A DNA stretch of 64,000 nucleotides from Branchiostoma lanceolatum (lineage: Eukaryota > Chordata > Leptocardii > Amphioxiformes > Branchiostomatidae). This document shows positions 44,156-60,837 of the stretch, one piece after another. The notes beneath the pieces are model-generated. The model ran no database searches, was not told where the DNA came from, and saw nothing but the letters and a program-made list of their open reading frames with translations. Each line of letters opens with the position of its first letter. The stretch's first letter is position 1. The stretch is taken from contig NC_089723.1 of assembly GCF_035083965.1 (NCBI RefSeq), positions 33,111,193 through 33,175,192 of the forward strand, read 5' to 3'. Both the position numbers and the translations under genes were made by a program.

Positions 44156-48725
<4,570 letters not shown>

Positions 48726-48875
48726 CACCTGTAGGAGCGGAACTCTGATGGATCTGCAACACCACATAATCTGCACATCGGACAGCATCAATGTCAGGAC
48801 TTGGCTCTTGAACTTGGGATATTAAAGGCTTAAAGGAAACAAACCACCAGAGATATACTGATTTCATCTGCAGGA

Positions 48876-48881
48876 AATAAA
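48876..48881 (+). promoter_or_regulatory. Candidate polyadenylation signal AATAAA of the InaF-motif gene
   Basis: First AATAAA after the TGA stop of exon 3, about 150 bp away. A later AATAAA at about 50408 could give a long 3' UTR. Confidence 0.35.
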
Positions 48882-50645
48882 CTACTAAAACAGAATCATG
48901 ATTATAGCACCCCCAAAACCATCAATGCTATTTAGGACTAATTTCATGGGAAATCTAGACACATCAGCAAGACAACATCTGGATATGTTTCTATAACAGC
49001 TGTTTTGTGGGAGTGACAAACGATAAAGGTTTCTTTTGGATTCATCATTACTCTTCGGATTCTGTCGGATTTGACCACTTTACACAGAAAAGAAATTGAG
49101 GCACGCCTATAAAATCAGGAGTGTCACAGATTGACTTGTAGGATGCTACAGTGACCTACAGGGACCTACTAGAATGTGTAACAGGTGGAAAAAAATCAAT
49201 ATTCTTTGTTGTGCACTAATTTTTTAATTGCATGCAGTCCAGGGGTAACTCACACTTGCAATTTAGACAAGACTATTAAAAGCTGTTGTCAGTGCAATCA
49301 GTCACATTGAGGATGTGTTAAACTGGGGTGCTATAATGTATGTACCGATAGTAGACCTAAGATGTTGGTTAACCTTCTGACTGCTGTGGTATTATTAACA
49401 GAAGTCAGCAGGATGAGGGTTAAGCTAGGGTTGAAGCCTTGTCCACTTTGATGCAGTTTGTCATAAGGACCTTTGAGAATTCATCGAACATCCGCTGTGA
49501 CTACTAATTATTAATGACAGATTAAACAGGCACAGTTCATCCAGCGAATCCATACAGGCCTACACTGTACATAGAAAGATATATAATTATTCTGGTCACA
49601 TATGTTGGCAAAATCAGTGGCTTTTGGTGTAATTATGTGAAAATGTCAAATTAAAATCTTATCCCCTGTATCAAATCCAAGTTTTTTTAGCCACATACCA
49701 AATTAAGATTTGCTGCACGTGGCTAGCATGTCTTAAGTTGTACAAGGAACTCTATTTCTAAGTCTTGAATTAAGACAAGAAGTTGGATTCTCTAAATCTG
49801 GTATTCTTGTATTTGTGTAGTTGTTTTACATGTCATATCACATATGTTTATGAGACACTATGGCCAGTAAAGCAAGACAGTATGTGGCAAGACTATGACA
49901 TGTTAAATAGTGAACATCTTTTTGAGTGTTTGAATTGTTAAACAGTACTGCTCAATTGAAAATTCTGTATATTGTAGTCTTGTATGATACTGTATTGTTA
50001 TCAGAAATATTACTGCATACATGAGTGCAATTGTCATTTTCCAGTGTTTTGTATGTATTGTAAATAACATATTATGTCACAATGGTTTACTGTTCTTTTG
50101 TATCTTGATTGTCACACAAGGCTTCTTGAAACATTTTAAGTGTTTGTGGAAAGATGTATTTTTTATGCTTAGGCTTGGAAACAAGCATATATTCTGGAAT
50201 TTTGGGTTATGCTGTGTTACAGCTCCTAGATACACATGTATAATGTTTGGGGTCTAAATCTGTATTGATATGTACAGATCAATCTAAAGATAAATGTTGG
50301 AAGGATTTGTTGTCAAACTGGGGTCTGTCCTTCTCAACATTCAATTCTCCTTGAAATGGAAAAGGAAGCTAAAACTTAGGATATTTGGCCTGTTGCTTTA
50401 GCATTACAATAAACATTTGAAAATCTGTGCTAACAAATTCTACACATCAGATTATGTCTGCTTGTTTTTATGAATGTCAAATTATTTGAACTCTCATCGA
50501 GTTGCAATGTTTGGTAGAGAATGGATCATCATCACTATTCTACATGTTAAATTAACAACTTGGGTCAGTTGACCAACTCACAGATATATCCATTAATGTT
50601 AACATGATTGATAGTTCCGAAAATAACTTCATCAGGTTGGTAGAA
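48882..50645. other. Intergenic sequence or long 3' UTR
   Basis: AT-rich, no gene or repeat recognised. It may be 3' UTR of the InaF-motif gene if the AATAAA near 50408 is used. Confidence 0.4.
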
Positions 50646-50914
50646 TATAGGATATAGGAGATTCTTTTTACACAACCAGGTAATCTCACCTGCTGACGTT
50701 TCGGTGTCTGTCAGACACCTTCTTCAGAGCTTCTGACTGGAGTACTGCTTCTCACCGCTATAAGTAGCCGCTAAAAGCGCCACCTACATCGGCTACTTAT
50801 AGCGGTGAGAAGCAGTACTCCAGTCAGAAGCTCTGAAGAAGGTGTCTGACAGACACCGAAACGTCAGCAGGTGAGATTACCTGGTTGTGTAAAAAGAATC
50901 TCCTATATCCTATA
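50646..50914. mobile_element. Perfect 125-bp inverted repeat with hammerhead-like core
   Basis: Left arm 50646-50770 and right arm 50790-50914 are exact reverse complements over 125 bases, with a 19-base loop. The right arm on the plus strand reads AGCTCTGAAGAAGGTGTCTG and then ACAGACACCGAAACGTCAGC. This gives a CUGANGA-like box, a six-base stem (GGTGTC/GACACC), then GAAA and GTC, with GCT/AGC able to pair outside: the layout of a hammerhead ribozyme with an almost absent stem III and one extra A. Such motifs are known in Penelope-like retroelements. Identity as an element remnant is inferred. Confidence 0.8.
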
Positions 50915-52786
50915 ATTGATAGTGTATTTCAAACTGGCAGATTATTGTGGTGAAATTGTCGTATTGTGTTCAATATCAGCCTGAAAAAGCATGTATCAAT
51001 CTCAATGATATGGAAGCTTTGAATATATTGCACATGTATTTTCACTTGTAATTACAGTAATTTTAGTGTATGATGGTCTCGAGAATTTTCTTTATACCCG
51101 GTGAGAACATGATGGATCAACAATCATAAGAATAGATTAAGACGTACTCTCCGAGGATTTGAACGCATCTCACTGAACTTTCATCTATTTGACTTATGCA
51201 CCCAGAACGTAAAGCTTACTTTCTAACGTAATCCGTCCGAGTGACATGAATGATCGTAAGTGCCCGATAGGACTTGCAAGTGTCTCCTGGTCACGGCAGG
51301 GTCTGATAGTGGGATCCTGAGCATGACCTTGGAACGTCACTCGCATTTTAACGCGATTCCTTTCTTTGCATATGATTATCTGCAAGTTAACTGTGCAATT
51401 CTGCAGGAGACATTTTCAGTACCAAGGACAGGTCGAGGCGAGAACTCAGTGATAGTAATAATGGTAAAGGCCAGCAGCGTGTTCAATATGTTTCACTGCA
51501 TACTCTTCCGTTCACTTTTTCGAGACTGCAAGTATGATAGAGGAGAGGGTACGGTGAAGGGATTTATCGGAGTTTCTTGATGATCTGTTGTCATATGGAC
51601 CATCTTTAAAGTCTTTTCGCCGTTGAAACTTCTCACGAACTTTGAACAGGTAACGTTGCATCTGGATATCGTTTTCCACGGGGAAACTATTCGCCACATA
51701 CGTATGACTTGTAAACAATATCTCCCGTCTACTTTGGTCTGTATCGTTTTGTCAAAGTGCCGACGTCGACTTCTCTTACCAATGTTTTATCCCAACGTTT
51801 CCTACCCAAATCCGGTATATTCCGCATGGTGGCGTTTTTGTCCTGCCCGGTGCGATCGCCACCGGTTGGAGCCGGGAGTGCAAATCTACCAGGCGGTCTT
51901 TAATGAATTACACAAGACACACAAAAGCAACTGAATAATCGTGGAAATTTTTGTGCATTTTGTTTATTCTGTTCTATACTATTCTATTCGGCAAAGCTGC
52001 ACTAACTGTGCATTCTAGTAGAAGTATAAATGGTCCAGCTATTGCAGCAGTATATATAGGGTGATAACACCATGTACATGTATTAAGCGTAGCTTCTGTG
52101 GATCATAAAGACTACACGCAATGAGTGCTGGCTTCAAATTCTTTGGCTCAACAGACGTTGTCTCGGGAAATTACAAGTCATGATATTTGTTACAAAAGAT
52201 AAGGCAAACATCTTGATAAAAGAATAACGTTATAGAAACGTTGGAAAAACATCGAATTCGTTTGATATTACCCTAAATAAGGATTCAATAAGTTTGCATC
52301 AAATGGTGGGCAATGTAACATCCTCTAATGGTCTTAAAGACGACTTATTACTTTTCAGCATAGATCAACACTATCTAGGAATTCGAGTACATTGTTGAAG
52401 TTTTACGCGGTCTGACATTGTCGGCCATACAATTCCTTCGAGGAAAAAAACTGCCACAATGAGACCTTGATACTTAAACTAATCATATGTCAATTTCATA
52501 CATCGAGATCCGTTTATCTTTTGTTTACATTTATAAAGTTGAACTAACACAGGCCCTAGCTCGCAAAAAAATGTTTAAACAATACGGGAATATGGCATTA
52601 CAAATTTTCTACGGGTCATGTTAGCTTTTTTAAATATATGGCATGTGCAACTACGTAGCTTTACTAGATATTTGCCAGTACAATAGAAATTGGGAACACA
52701 AAAAGACAACGTAATTTCAAATCGGTCGGATAGGATATGAGCGTGCGGCGCTCGTTCAACGGAATATAAAGTGCACATACACGTAT
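50915..52786. other. Intergenic region, probable 3' UTR of the elongase gene at its right end
   Basis: No gene recognised. The minus-strand AATAAA at 51963-51968 is the nearest canonical polyA signal for the elongase (about 820 bp past its stop). CpG content is raised at about 51200-51900, and short open frames there lack recognisable domains. Confidence 0.4.
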
Positions 52787-55700
52787 TCATTCGGCTTTCT
52801 TAGCCCTCCCTCTGACGATGCCATTCCCGTTATTTTCAGAGACATTGCCATTATTAGCTCTCGCGCCGTTTTGGTAGACGTTCTTGTTTTTATCCAAGTC
52901 CTTCTGGTCTTTGGAGGAAGGCCTCTTCTTGATGTAGGATTGCAAATAAAAGTTGGAGAAAAGGCCTACCAGCGACAACATGTAGATGCCCAGGAAGTAC
53001 TGAAGCCACAGGATGTAACCACACTTGTAGTAAATGCCTCTATAGGTGTGGAAGATCACGATGAAGAATTGCAACTGAGGGAAGAAAGAAGAAAGCTTCA
53101 TTTTAACACTTCCACCCGGCGTGGATTAGGTAGGCTAGCGGGCACGAGATCAAAAGGTCACGGGTTTGATTCCTGGCTAAACTGGGTGTGTCATTGCCCT
53201 TGGTGAAGGCACTTAACAAGACATTTCTCACTTCATCCCGTTGTAAAAACGGGTACCTGACTTCGGCTATTATAAAGGCAACTACCTCTACCTTTTTACT
53301 CAACTTTTATCTCACTGCAGCTGCATGCGCGTGCATCAAGGCAACCAACGATACATAATGAACGGCAGTTGAACAGTTAACCAACCCAGGCTCAATATAC
53401 ACTTTTGCATCGGACGATATACCCAACCAATTGCACATTCTCTGTATGTTCAGTGCAAGTTTCATAAGGTCCAGAGTCTGATACTTTTAACGAGGATGTT
53501 TTTATCTAGATTAGTTGAAACCTACGGCTTTAAGGAACTCGAATATCATTACATATAGCTCGTCTCAAGAGCTAACTGGTAATGGCCTTATCATCATGAC
53601 GTAAAGTGACATACCAGTTGTAGTTTGGTGATGTATCTCTTCCACCACAGGTAGGGCCTGAGGGAGGGGATGGCGGACAGACAGTAGTACGTGTACATGA
53701 TGACGTGGATGAACGAGTTAGCCAGGGGCCCGAAAAACGCTGAAAATAGACAATAACAAGTTGATTTTGTTATGCTCGTGTTGTGGCATAAAGGTTCATC
53801 GATTTCCTTCTTTCTGTCTTCTTTCCTAAGCTGTTAGGAAGGAAGGGCAGATAGTTTCAAAGCCGGTTGTATACTATAATGTTCTTACGTCGAGCAGGTG
53901 CAATCTGAAGTATGATTGTGAAAGATTTGGGCTTTACAATTCGTGACCTACGTAAATATCAACCAATCAATCAATGTCCTTTATTTAGAATGGAATGCTC
54001 TGTCGATATCGGCCGTTCTTCCCCGAGGTCAAGTTTGGAGGGGGGGGGGGAGTCCTGGGAACACAGATTGCTTGAAGTGGTCTTCTAGATCTTCAGGGGC
54101 ACAACACGACAAACTGATTTTTCTCACTTCGAGTTATCAGCATCGGACGGTGACCATTTCTTATCGCATTTCCTACATACGTAGAGTTACACTAGGGCCA
54201 CCAGTCTCCGTAGAACGCCAGAGTCGTCCTACCTTGCCCGCTCCCTCCCCAGTTCAGCACCACCCACCAGATGTTGAACATGGAGGCATGGTGATACACG
54301 TGTAAGAACGTGATCTGGTGGTTATTCTTCCGCAGGATGAAGAACAACTAATCCAAAAGAAAAGTAAGTCGTCAATGTTTCCGACAGGTGGATAGCCTGA
54401 GTGTCATCCTGTTTAGTTCCAGGCTCAGCCTGTGAAGGTAGAGCCTGGAACTAAACAGGATGACACTCAGGCTAACAGGTGGGCAGATTGGTTGGTTATA
54501 GATGTGTGTACTGAGGGATAAGTATAACCAAGGAGGTTTTATATAAAACCTCCTTGGTCTAACGGTATCTTTTCAATCGCTGCTTTTCGATTAATGCGTA
54601 AGTTTTTTTTTTACTAGTAGTCAGTATGTAAGTACAATATCTCGCTTTGTAGGAAAGCATCAGACCAAATATGTATGGTAGACGCACGGCTGTGCTGTTT
54701 GTTGGAGCACCACGCAAATCTAGATGTGGTAGCAGATACATTAAATCATATTGACAGCACGAACAAAAGGGACAAGTCGTGCGATTTCATAGCGATTAAT
54801 TTCATACTTTTAAATCTGTTCCACTCCAGTGGTCACAAAAGGGATGCTCCAGACGTTTTGAATGTTTTATGAGGTCTGAACAGCTGTCACAACAATGCAG
54901 TCCGATATTCTATGTTCGTTCGACGTCTTTATATATCGAGCGGAAACGGTTCCGAAGACGCATCTCTGGTGTAGATATATATTTGAAGGGAGAAAACTAG
55001 TCAAAGAGAAACGTGAATCTACAGAAAGTTTCAATAACTCTCGTATCATTGGGAGGTAGTTGTGATTTTAGCGTAGGGAAATTACTAAAAATGGTTCGTT
55101 TGGATGGCAAAACACATCCCGTCGACCACTAGTGTAAAAAGTGACCTGTATGTATGTCTTACCGTGTCAAGAAACTCGAATGCCTTTGAGAAGTAGTACC
55201 ACCAGAGGACGTTGGCCATCTGCGAACATGATAGGGACGAGTAAAAAACAACAACATATAGACACAAGACTATTATACATTGACACAAGAATATAATCTA
55301 CGGGGGCTGGCTGAAGATTTTTCCTGGCTGACGACGATTTTGCCCCCGTGGAGATCTGCTTGGAGATTATCAAGAATAACCTTTTACATTTCAAGTTTTC
55401 GTTCTTTTAATGATTCCGACTTTTGCCTCCTGTGTGTATCAACTTTCTTGTGATAGATAGGTAACTCAAGCTGAACTCCCCCTTCCCAAACACTTAGTCA
55501 TCCAAAATCTCTGCTATGGCCTGATACTACGAAACAAGCGATAGAAGTGACAAGACAGCTAGCCACAACGGTTCGGCTTCGCAGCGCTGGGAACAAGAGT
55601 GAAAATGACCTACCCGGATGTCCTCCGGATCCTCGGGCCTCATCAGTGCGCATGTCCAGTTGTACCCCATGTTCAGAGCACTCAACAGAATCTAGAGCAA

Positions 55701-57255
55701 CACAAGTACTCTCATGAAGGTGACAAAAGATAACCCGACCATACATAGTTCGAAACTTCGTTCACCCACAGATAGACTTCATGCATCAAAATATGAGGGT
55801 AAATATACACATAACGTATTACTTTATAGAGTATGAGAAGTTAGTTCTTGGTCGTGCATGTATATATGTCAGAGGCAGTTGCGACCATGCGAAGGTCTCC
55901 ACAAGACGAATTACGTTGGCTAAAAAAAGGAATATTTAGCCAAAAAGAGAGAATGATTGTGACAAAGGAGTTTGGCCACCATAAGGTATCATCTGCTTCC
56001 AAGGAGAAATGTTTCCCTTACTGCGGGCTCACTCTCCTGGTCAATTATTCATACTATTTTTGCCGAATTCTACTATCCAATACCGCTAAGGAAGGCCTGG
56101 TGGAGGCTAGGTTTTGAAAATGTGACGATGCTCGGTCCTGATAGCGATCCCCACCTCTTTGAACATCCAGAGGGACAGCGCCGCTATGATGATGTTGTAG
56201 AGGATCATCACTTTCCTCAGACTGAAGGCCTGCCTGCTGCGCATCATCTTCGGTCCCAGCCACACCAGGAGGAAGTACAGCACGGTCAGGGACACGTTGG
56301 GCCACGGGGAGGACAGCATGAACCAGTCTTTGGTCCGGGGATCTGCAGGACACCGGGATATATGTTAGCCTCCATAGCAGGCTTCTTTTTGTACTGGGTC
56401 GTTTGTGGAGCCAGCCCGTAACCATTAGGCCCGTATGATTACGCACTGGCTGCGCAAACGACACAGTACAAAACAAAAGATCGTCAGAAAAAAAGTGTAT
56501 TACACCCCCCCCCCCCCCCCCCCCCCCCAAAGAGGCCCAGAGAGCCTGCTATGGAGGCTAGGTATATGCTTCACCTATCATAATCTACTCTCCAATCAGA
56601 GGTTCGGCTCCGGCTGGTTTTTGACGTGTTTTAGGTGTTTTTGTCGGGCTTTCTATTTTGTCCTGTTTTTTTATGTCGCCGGTTGGCTTGGCGACATAAA
56701 GAAAAGGGGACAAAATAGAAAGTGACAAAAACACGTAAAAAAACAGCCGGAGCCGAACCTCTGCTTGGAGAGTAATCATAATCGCCTTATAATCCTTAAA
56801 GCATTATGTTGTGGCGTCATAAGCATTATTATTACAATACTCTGTGTCTATATATATAGCTATTCGCGAAGTTACGTCGAAGAATGTAAGACACCCAGGT
56901 AGAACACTACGTCGTACAAAATGGATCAAGCAACTAGATGAATTCTCTAACGAGTCATCAATACAAGTTACATTGTCTGAAGACTAAAAGTCTCAGTCAC
57001 AACATGATAATGGAGGCTATCTGAAACGTCTGGCTCTTTACAGAATTTATCGAGTTGCTATTTGTATTTTGTGTTACGTATGTTTGCAAAGTTGTGTGTG
57101 AACATGATCTCAGTTATTGAATAATGTGCCGGTGCCTTCGTTGGCTTGCTATGGGTTTTAATACAATACAATGCAGGACTGTTGTTTATTGCGTTACCTC
57201 GTAGTTTCCATGCTTCGTCTAGGAAGTCCGTGACAGTTGCAGTGGTTTTGACCAT
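52787..57255 (-). CDS. ELOVL2/5-like: ELOVL2/5-type very-long-chain fatty acid elongase (complete, seven exons)
   Basis: ER-membrane 3-ketoacyl-CoA synthase for the condensation step of fatty-acid elongation; ELOVL2/5 members act on polyunsaturated C18-C22 chains. Exons in order: 57255-57198, 56342-56155, 55691-55614, 55219-55163, 54347-54233, 53739-53615, 53074-52787; phases 1,0,0,0,1,0; 302 aa. The catalytic histidine box HVYHH is at 143-147, preceded by [25 protein letters not shown] and [19 protein letters not shown] are the other family boxes and match ELOVL5 better than ELOVL4. The start [16 protein letters not shown] has an AAAGATGG context and joins to [10 protein letters not shown], as expected. 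The C-terminus KKAE is a dilysine ER-retrieval signal. Tyr223 stands where ELOVL5 has Trp231. Confidence 0.96.
53121..53300 (+). mobile_element. tRNA-derived SINE in elongase intron 6
   Basis: GGTTTGATTCCTGGC is a B box, preceded by an A-box-like TAGGCTAGCGGGCACGAG about 25 bp upstream. The body GGGTGTGTCATTGCCCTTGG, TGAAGGCACTTAACAAGAC and GGGTACCTGACTTCGGC is of the widespread type seen in deuterostome SINEs. Antisense to the host gene. Confidence 0.75.
54393..54474. mobile_element. Perfect small hairpin element (34-bp arms), family F
   Basis: TAGCCTGAGTGTCATCCTGT continuing to CCAGGCTC is exactly reverse-complemented at 54441-54474, with a 14-base loop. It lies in elongase intron 4, 46 bp from exon 5. 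A half copy is at 37365-37402. Confidence 0.92.
54527..54558. repeat. Perfect 32-bp palindrome
   Basis: ACCAAGGAGGTTTTAT followed directly by its reverse complement ATAAAACCTCCTTGGT, with no loop. Elongase intron 4. Confidence 0.95.
55894..56109 (-). mobile_element. Palindromic non-autonomous element, family A, copy 5
   Basis: The reverse complement begins TAGCCTCCACCAGGCCTTCC and ends TTCGTCTTGTGGAGACC. It aligns with copy 4 (525-727) along its length, including GGCAAAAA, GAATAATTG, GGTGGCCAAAC and AAATATTC. It ends 45 bp downstream of the donor of elongase exon 2. Confidence 0.75.
56366..56560. mobile_element. Palindromic element with TAGCCTCCATAGCAGGCT ends, family D
   Basis: Ends TAGCCTCCATAGCAGGCTTC and AGAGCCTGCTATGGAGGCTA are inverted. 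Inner arms pair TTTGTACTGGGTCGTTTG with CAAACGACACAGTACAAAA and CCAGCCCGTAA-type sequence with ACGCACTGGCTG. A 24-base C-run (56505-56528) lies in the right half. It begins 23 bp upstream of elongase exon 2. Confidence 0.88.
56586..56774. mobile_element. Intact palindromic element, family C
   Basis: 189 bp from TACTCTCCAATCAGAGGTTC to GAACCTCTGCTTGGAGAGTA. The arms pair through CGGCTCCGGCTG, GTGTTTTTGTC and TTTCTATTTTGTCC, with centre TATGTCGCC...GGCGACATA. In elongase intron 1. Other members: 7776-8042 and 16212-16285. Confidence 0.93.
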
Positions 57256-58527
57256 CTTTCCGAATGGCAGGTGGTGCAGTATTGTTGTCACAAGGTCAAG
57301 AGCGAAAAGCCTTTATTGAAGGCGCACTTCTATCTGAAAGTAAGAACATATCAAATGATACATCAACTCCAAAACAACATTAACACCGTTTATAACTCAT
57401 CGGTGTGCAAGACTGCAGTTTACAAAGCTGAACTTTGTTTATCCATTGATCGCCGTATGATTTGGGTACGAAGTTGACCTGGAGTTATGTGCTGGTATGT
57501 CAGGGGAAAGTCCATGAAGCCTCAACTCCTTCGTATACTTGAGATAAACTGATATATATATGCCAACTAATGTTTCTGGTGTGTTTAAATGCTTACGTCG
57601 CAAACTGACATTCACCCTTGGAGTAGCCGTCATTTGTGACAATGCCTTTGGTACATTTAGCGGCACAACAGACGTACACGTCACATGCTTGGATAGCAAT
57701 TAATAACTGATCAAAGACAAAGGTGGATGCCAGTGGTACCGTTAGCAACAGTGTTAAAACTTAATACATGGTAACGTTACACTACAGTACAATACGCCTC
57801 CACAGTCACTGATGGAACTACAGTCCACCACGACAGGCTACTGTCACTATAGAGCAACTGGACTCTTTTGACTAGCAGTTTCGTACTGTATTCGGTCTTA
57901 GTTGGCCTAACGACAATTTGTACCGCGCGAACATACCTTGATACCTTCAAATACATTGATACTGACTGGGATTACACCAAATATGAGAGGGATTACGACC
58001 TTTTATTCAACATTCAAGTGATTGAAACTAGATGGCAGCGGCTAACGCATCAGCAGTGTCCGTACCTGGTTGGTTGGTTAGCCTGACGAATCGCGCTCCT
58101 AGTGTCCAGCCGGTTTCAGTAACCTCCGGCTGAGAGCTGTGTAAATACAGGCTAGTTGGTTGGTGTGTCGCCTGACTGTAACATCCAATGAGAAAATAAT
58201 TGTACCATATAGACGGCCTCGCTATTGTATCAACGCGCGTGGTCAGGGGACTTTAAACTTTGCTACCTTTGTCCTCCACATGTGCTGATGAAATAGAACT
58301 TATCAACTGTTGCGATCTCCTCCCTGAGATCTTTGCTCTCTTGACGTGAAATCGACTGATCTACTTTCCTTTTTTAGACAAACTGTTACGCGGGACTGTT
58401 TACACCGAAAACATTACTTTGTGTGTTTTACCTGATATCAAGTGGTCGCTAGGTGTACTTTGTCTCTGAGTATCCATCAACATGATCAAGCTATCTGGAA
58501 GCCTATACTACATGTTCACACTGTCGC
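57256..58527. other. 5' flank of the elongase gene
   Basis: No gene recognised. The elongase promoter and 5' UTR should lie in the first few hundred bases; no TATA box was identified. Short frames here show no domain. Confidence 0.4.
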
Positions 58528-58754
58528 TTAGGGCCCGCTGACACTTGTGCGTATACTAGTATTCAAGTCCGTATGAGTTGCGTATTAACATTTTTTTGGG
58601 TTTAGGTAAAGTTTGCGGGGAAGATGTTGTTTTCTACTTAGAGTTTAGACCCGACGTTGTGTCGAACCGAAAGATGACTTTAGCTAAACCAAAAATATGC
58701 TAATACGCCACTTATACGGATTTGAATATAAGCACACGTGTGAACGGGCCCTTA
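58528..58754. mobile_element. Palindromic element with TTAGGGCCCG / CGGGCCCTTA ends
   Basis: The left arm, GGGCCCGCTGACACTTGTGC then ATTCAAGTCCGTATGAGTTG and CGTATTAACAT, pairs imperfectly with the right arm ATGCTAATACGCCACTTATA, CGGATTTGAATATAAGCACA and CGTGTGAACGGGCCC. About 227 bp, non-coding. TIRs of this type are common among MITEs. Confidence 0.85.
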
Positions 58755-59901
58755 ATGTGTTAAACACTACCGAGGACTGGAGGAGGACTTCTGCATTTAC
58801 AACAGTGACCGCATTTACCCATGTGCGTTTTACCATTTTGCTGACAGACCTCGGACATCTGCCAAGGAACCACTACCTACACAGACAATACCAATGGTTT
58901 ATACAGGCCGTACTACATGGGAGATTCACGCTGAAAGATTATCGGGAATTGTATCGCTGGAAGTACCAACCGTATCATCTACCATTTACTATTTGAAGGC
59001 CGCGCCAATTTTCCTGTGTGCCAACTGGCTGGTCGACATGGCGTGATATGGTCGCCATAAATAGTCGCACACATATTAACGATTGTAAACGTTTTCCCGA
59101 CACAAGTGGCTTACGCAGCGTAACCAATTAAGGCAAACAAGGGCATAGCCGGGATCGTTTCAGAAGTCGGAACGGCAAGTACAAAATTGGGACAAAAAAG
59201 ACGGTCTGTTCTGGCTGAATACCGCGTCTTATTAGTGGTCTTGAGTGTGAATGGGATCGAATGCAGTTAGATTTATAGTATGTCTATGGAGCACAGCGTT
59301 TCGCCCAAGGGGGAAATCATCTCTATTGTCAAAAATTGATTAGCATACTGGCCGAACTGGAATATTGCTTAATCTGCCTTGTGGAACTGCTATAACAATT
59401 TCTGGCATTCTACCCCCGGCACACCCCCACAAAACACCAAAATCACGGAGGGGTACACTGTGGACTCATATGTTCAACTTATGCCCATAACGTAATTTGT
59501 CATCCAATTTATTCGATCTGTTATAAAGCTACACAAATTTAAGATTTTGGTTCCGGATTTCTCTGATTTTTTCAGGAAAGGTTTTGGTTTAAATATATGC
59601 TTCAATTACTAGTATAAGCATGAGGCCGTTTCCAATCCTAAACGGTACATAAAATGTATACAGATGTACAAAATCTCGTCTGAATTCACTTTGTCATGCA
59701 CCTGCCATTTTAAATTTAATCGTGCTCTTCACCAACGGTCTCGCCTTTTTAGTGTTCAGCTGAAATCTGGTATGGACCCCGTAACTCCTACATTATGTCG
59801 ATGGAATCTCGACAGCCTCAACATGTTTTCTTTGGTGGTAATCCCGTATCTCACTCATGTTACATCGGGGGGCGGCTGTAGTGGAAAACACACCAACATT
59901 C

Positions 59902-60837
59902 TCATACATCCTTCAATCCTTTCACTTTGCCCAACACATATCTAACACTGGTGTTTCTGTACACTGTGATCTTACCAAATTCCGTATTCTTGTTCCAATT
60001 TAATTCGTAAACGTTATAACACACGATAAAATGAACTTGTCCAATGCGATTGGGTCCTGGCAGATACAGGGTTACATTTGCCTTTGTTAGCAATCATCGA
60101 GTAAGTAGGGCAATGACATGTCTGACGGCCGACGGCACTTTACACTCCAGGTGGATGCCATCAGAATCACCAGGACACTTAACCGATTGTAAATGTAACA
60201 TGTAATAGCCAGGCAGGTCCAACAAAGGGGTTGCTATGGTTTGTGTTGCTGTGTTCTCGCTACTAAAGTCGAGGCCAAAGGTGAACATGGCTCAGACTTT
60301 GGTGGTGTAAAACTATGTTACCCGCCGATAACCCCGGTCGAATTAACTGCCGGCGTGACACGCCTACTTCCCGCACCAACGCCTCAATATCTTCCGTGTA
60401 TCAAATCTGTGAACACACCTGCCACACAAACCATGACAATCTGCTGACATAACCGCACGTTTTATCAATATCCTACCTCGAAGGGCGGTCCGTGTTCTCC
60501 CAGGCCGGCCGGTGTGTCGGTGTTGCTTACCCCCGTGGCCGCCTACACGAATGTTAACGTTAGGTGTGGTGTGACAAAGTCAATTTGCTTGAGCGGGCCT
60601 AGTGAAAACGTACTGGCGCGCCCGACCTTTGGCCTCGGGTTCCTGGTCCAATAGAACGGCAGAGCGAACGATCAGTGGTCGTACGATCCCCCCAGGGATA
60701 TTCTGAACTTCTGCCATAAATTTGCAGACATAAGAAGCTCGAGAAAACAGGATGTCGTTCTGTAAAAATCTGGTCGCCCCCCTCGTCTGAAACATTACAG
60801 CAAAATTGAACTTGACTGTTTCTGGAGACCTTTGCAC
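59902..60837 (-). other. Unassigned region with three in-phase minus-strand open segments
   Basis: Segments 60837-60580, 60288-60094 and 60093-59902 share one frame. The last two are separated by a single stop, and the text (for example PGYYMLHLQSVKCPGDSDGI and GQVHFIVCYNVYELNWNKNT) looks protein-like. I recognise no family and saw no convincing splice sites. It may be a decayed coding sequence, an exon cluster of an unknown gene, or chance. Confidence 0.15.

Noticed and set aside
52787..57255. Assignment of the elongase to ELOVL4
   Set aside because: First considered because of the N-terminal layout and dilysine tail; the [19 protein letters not shown] and QLLQF stretches match ELOVL2/5 more closely.
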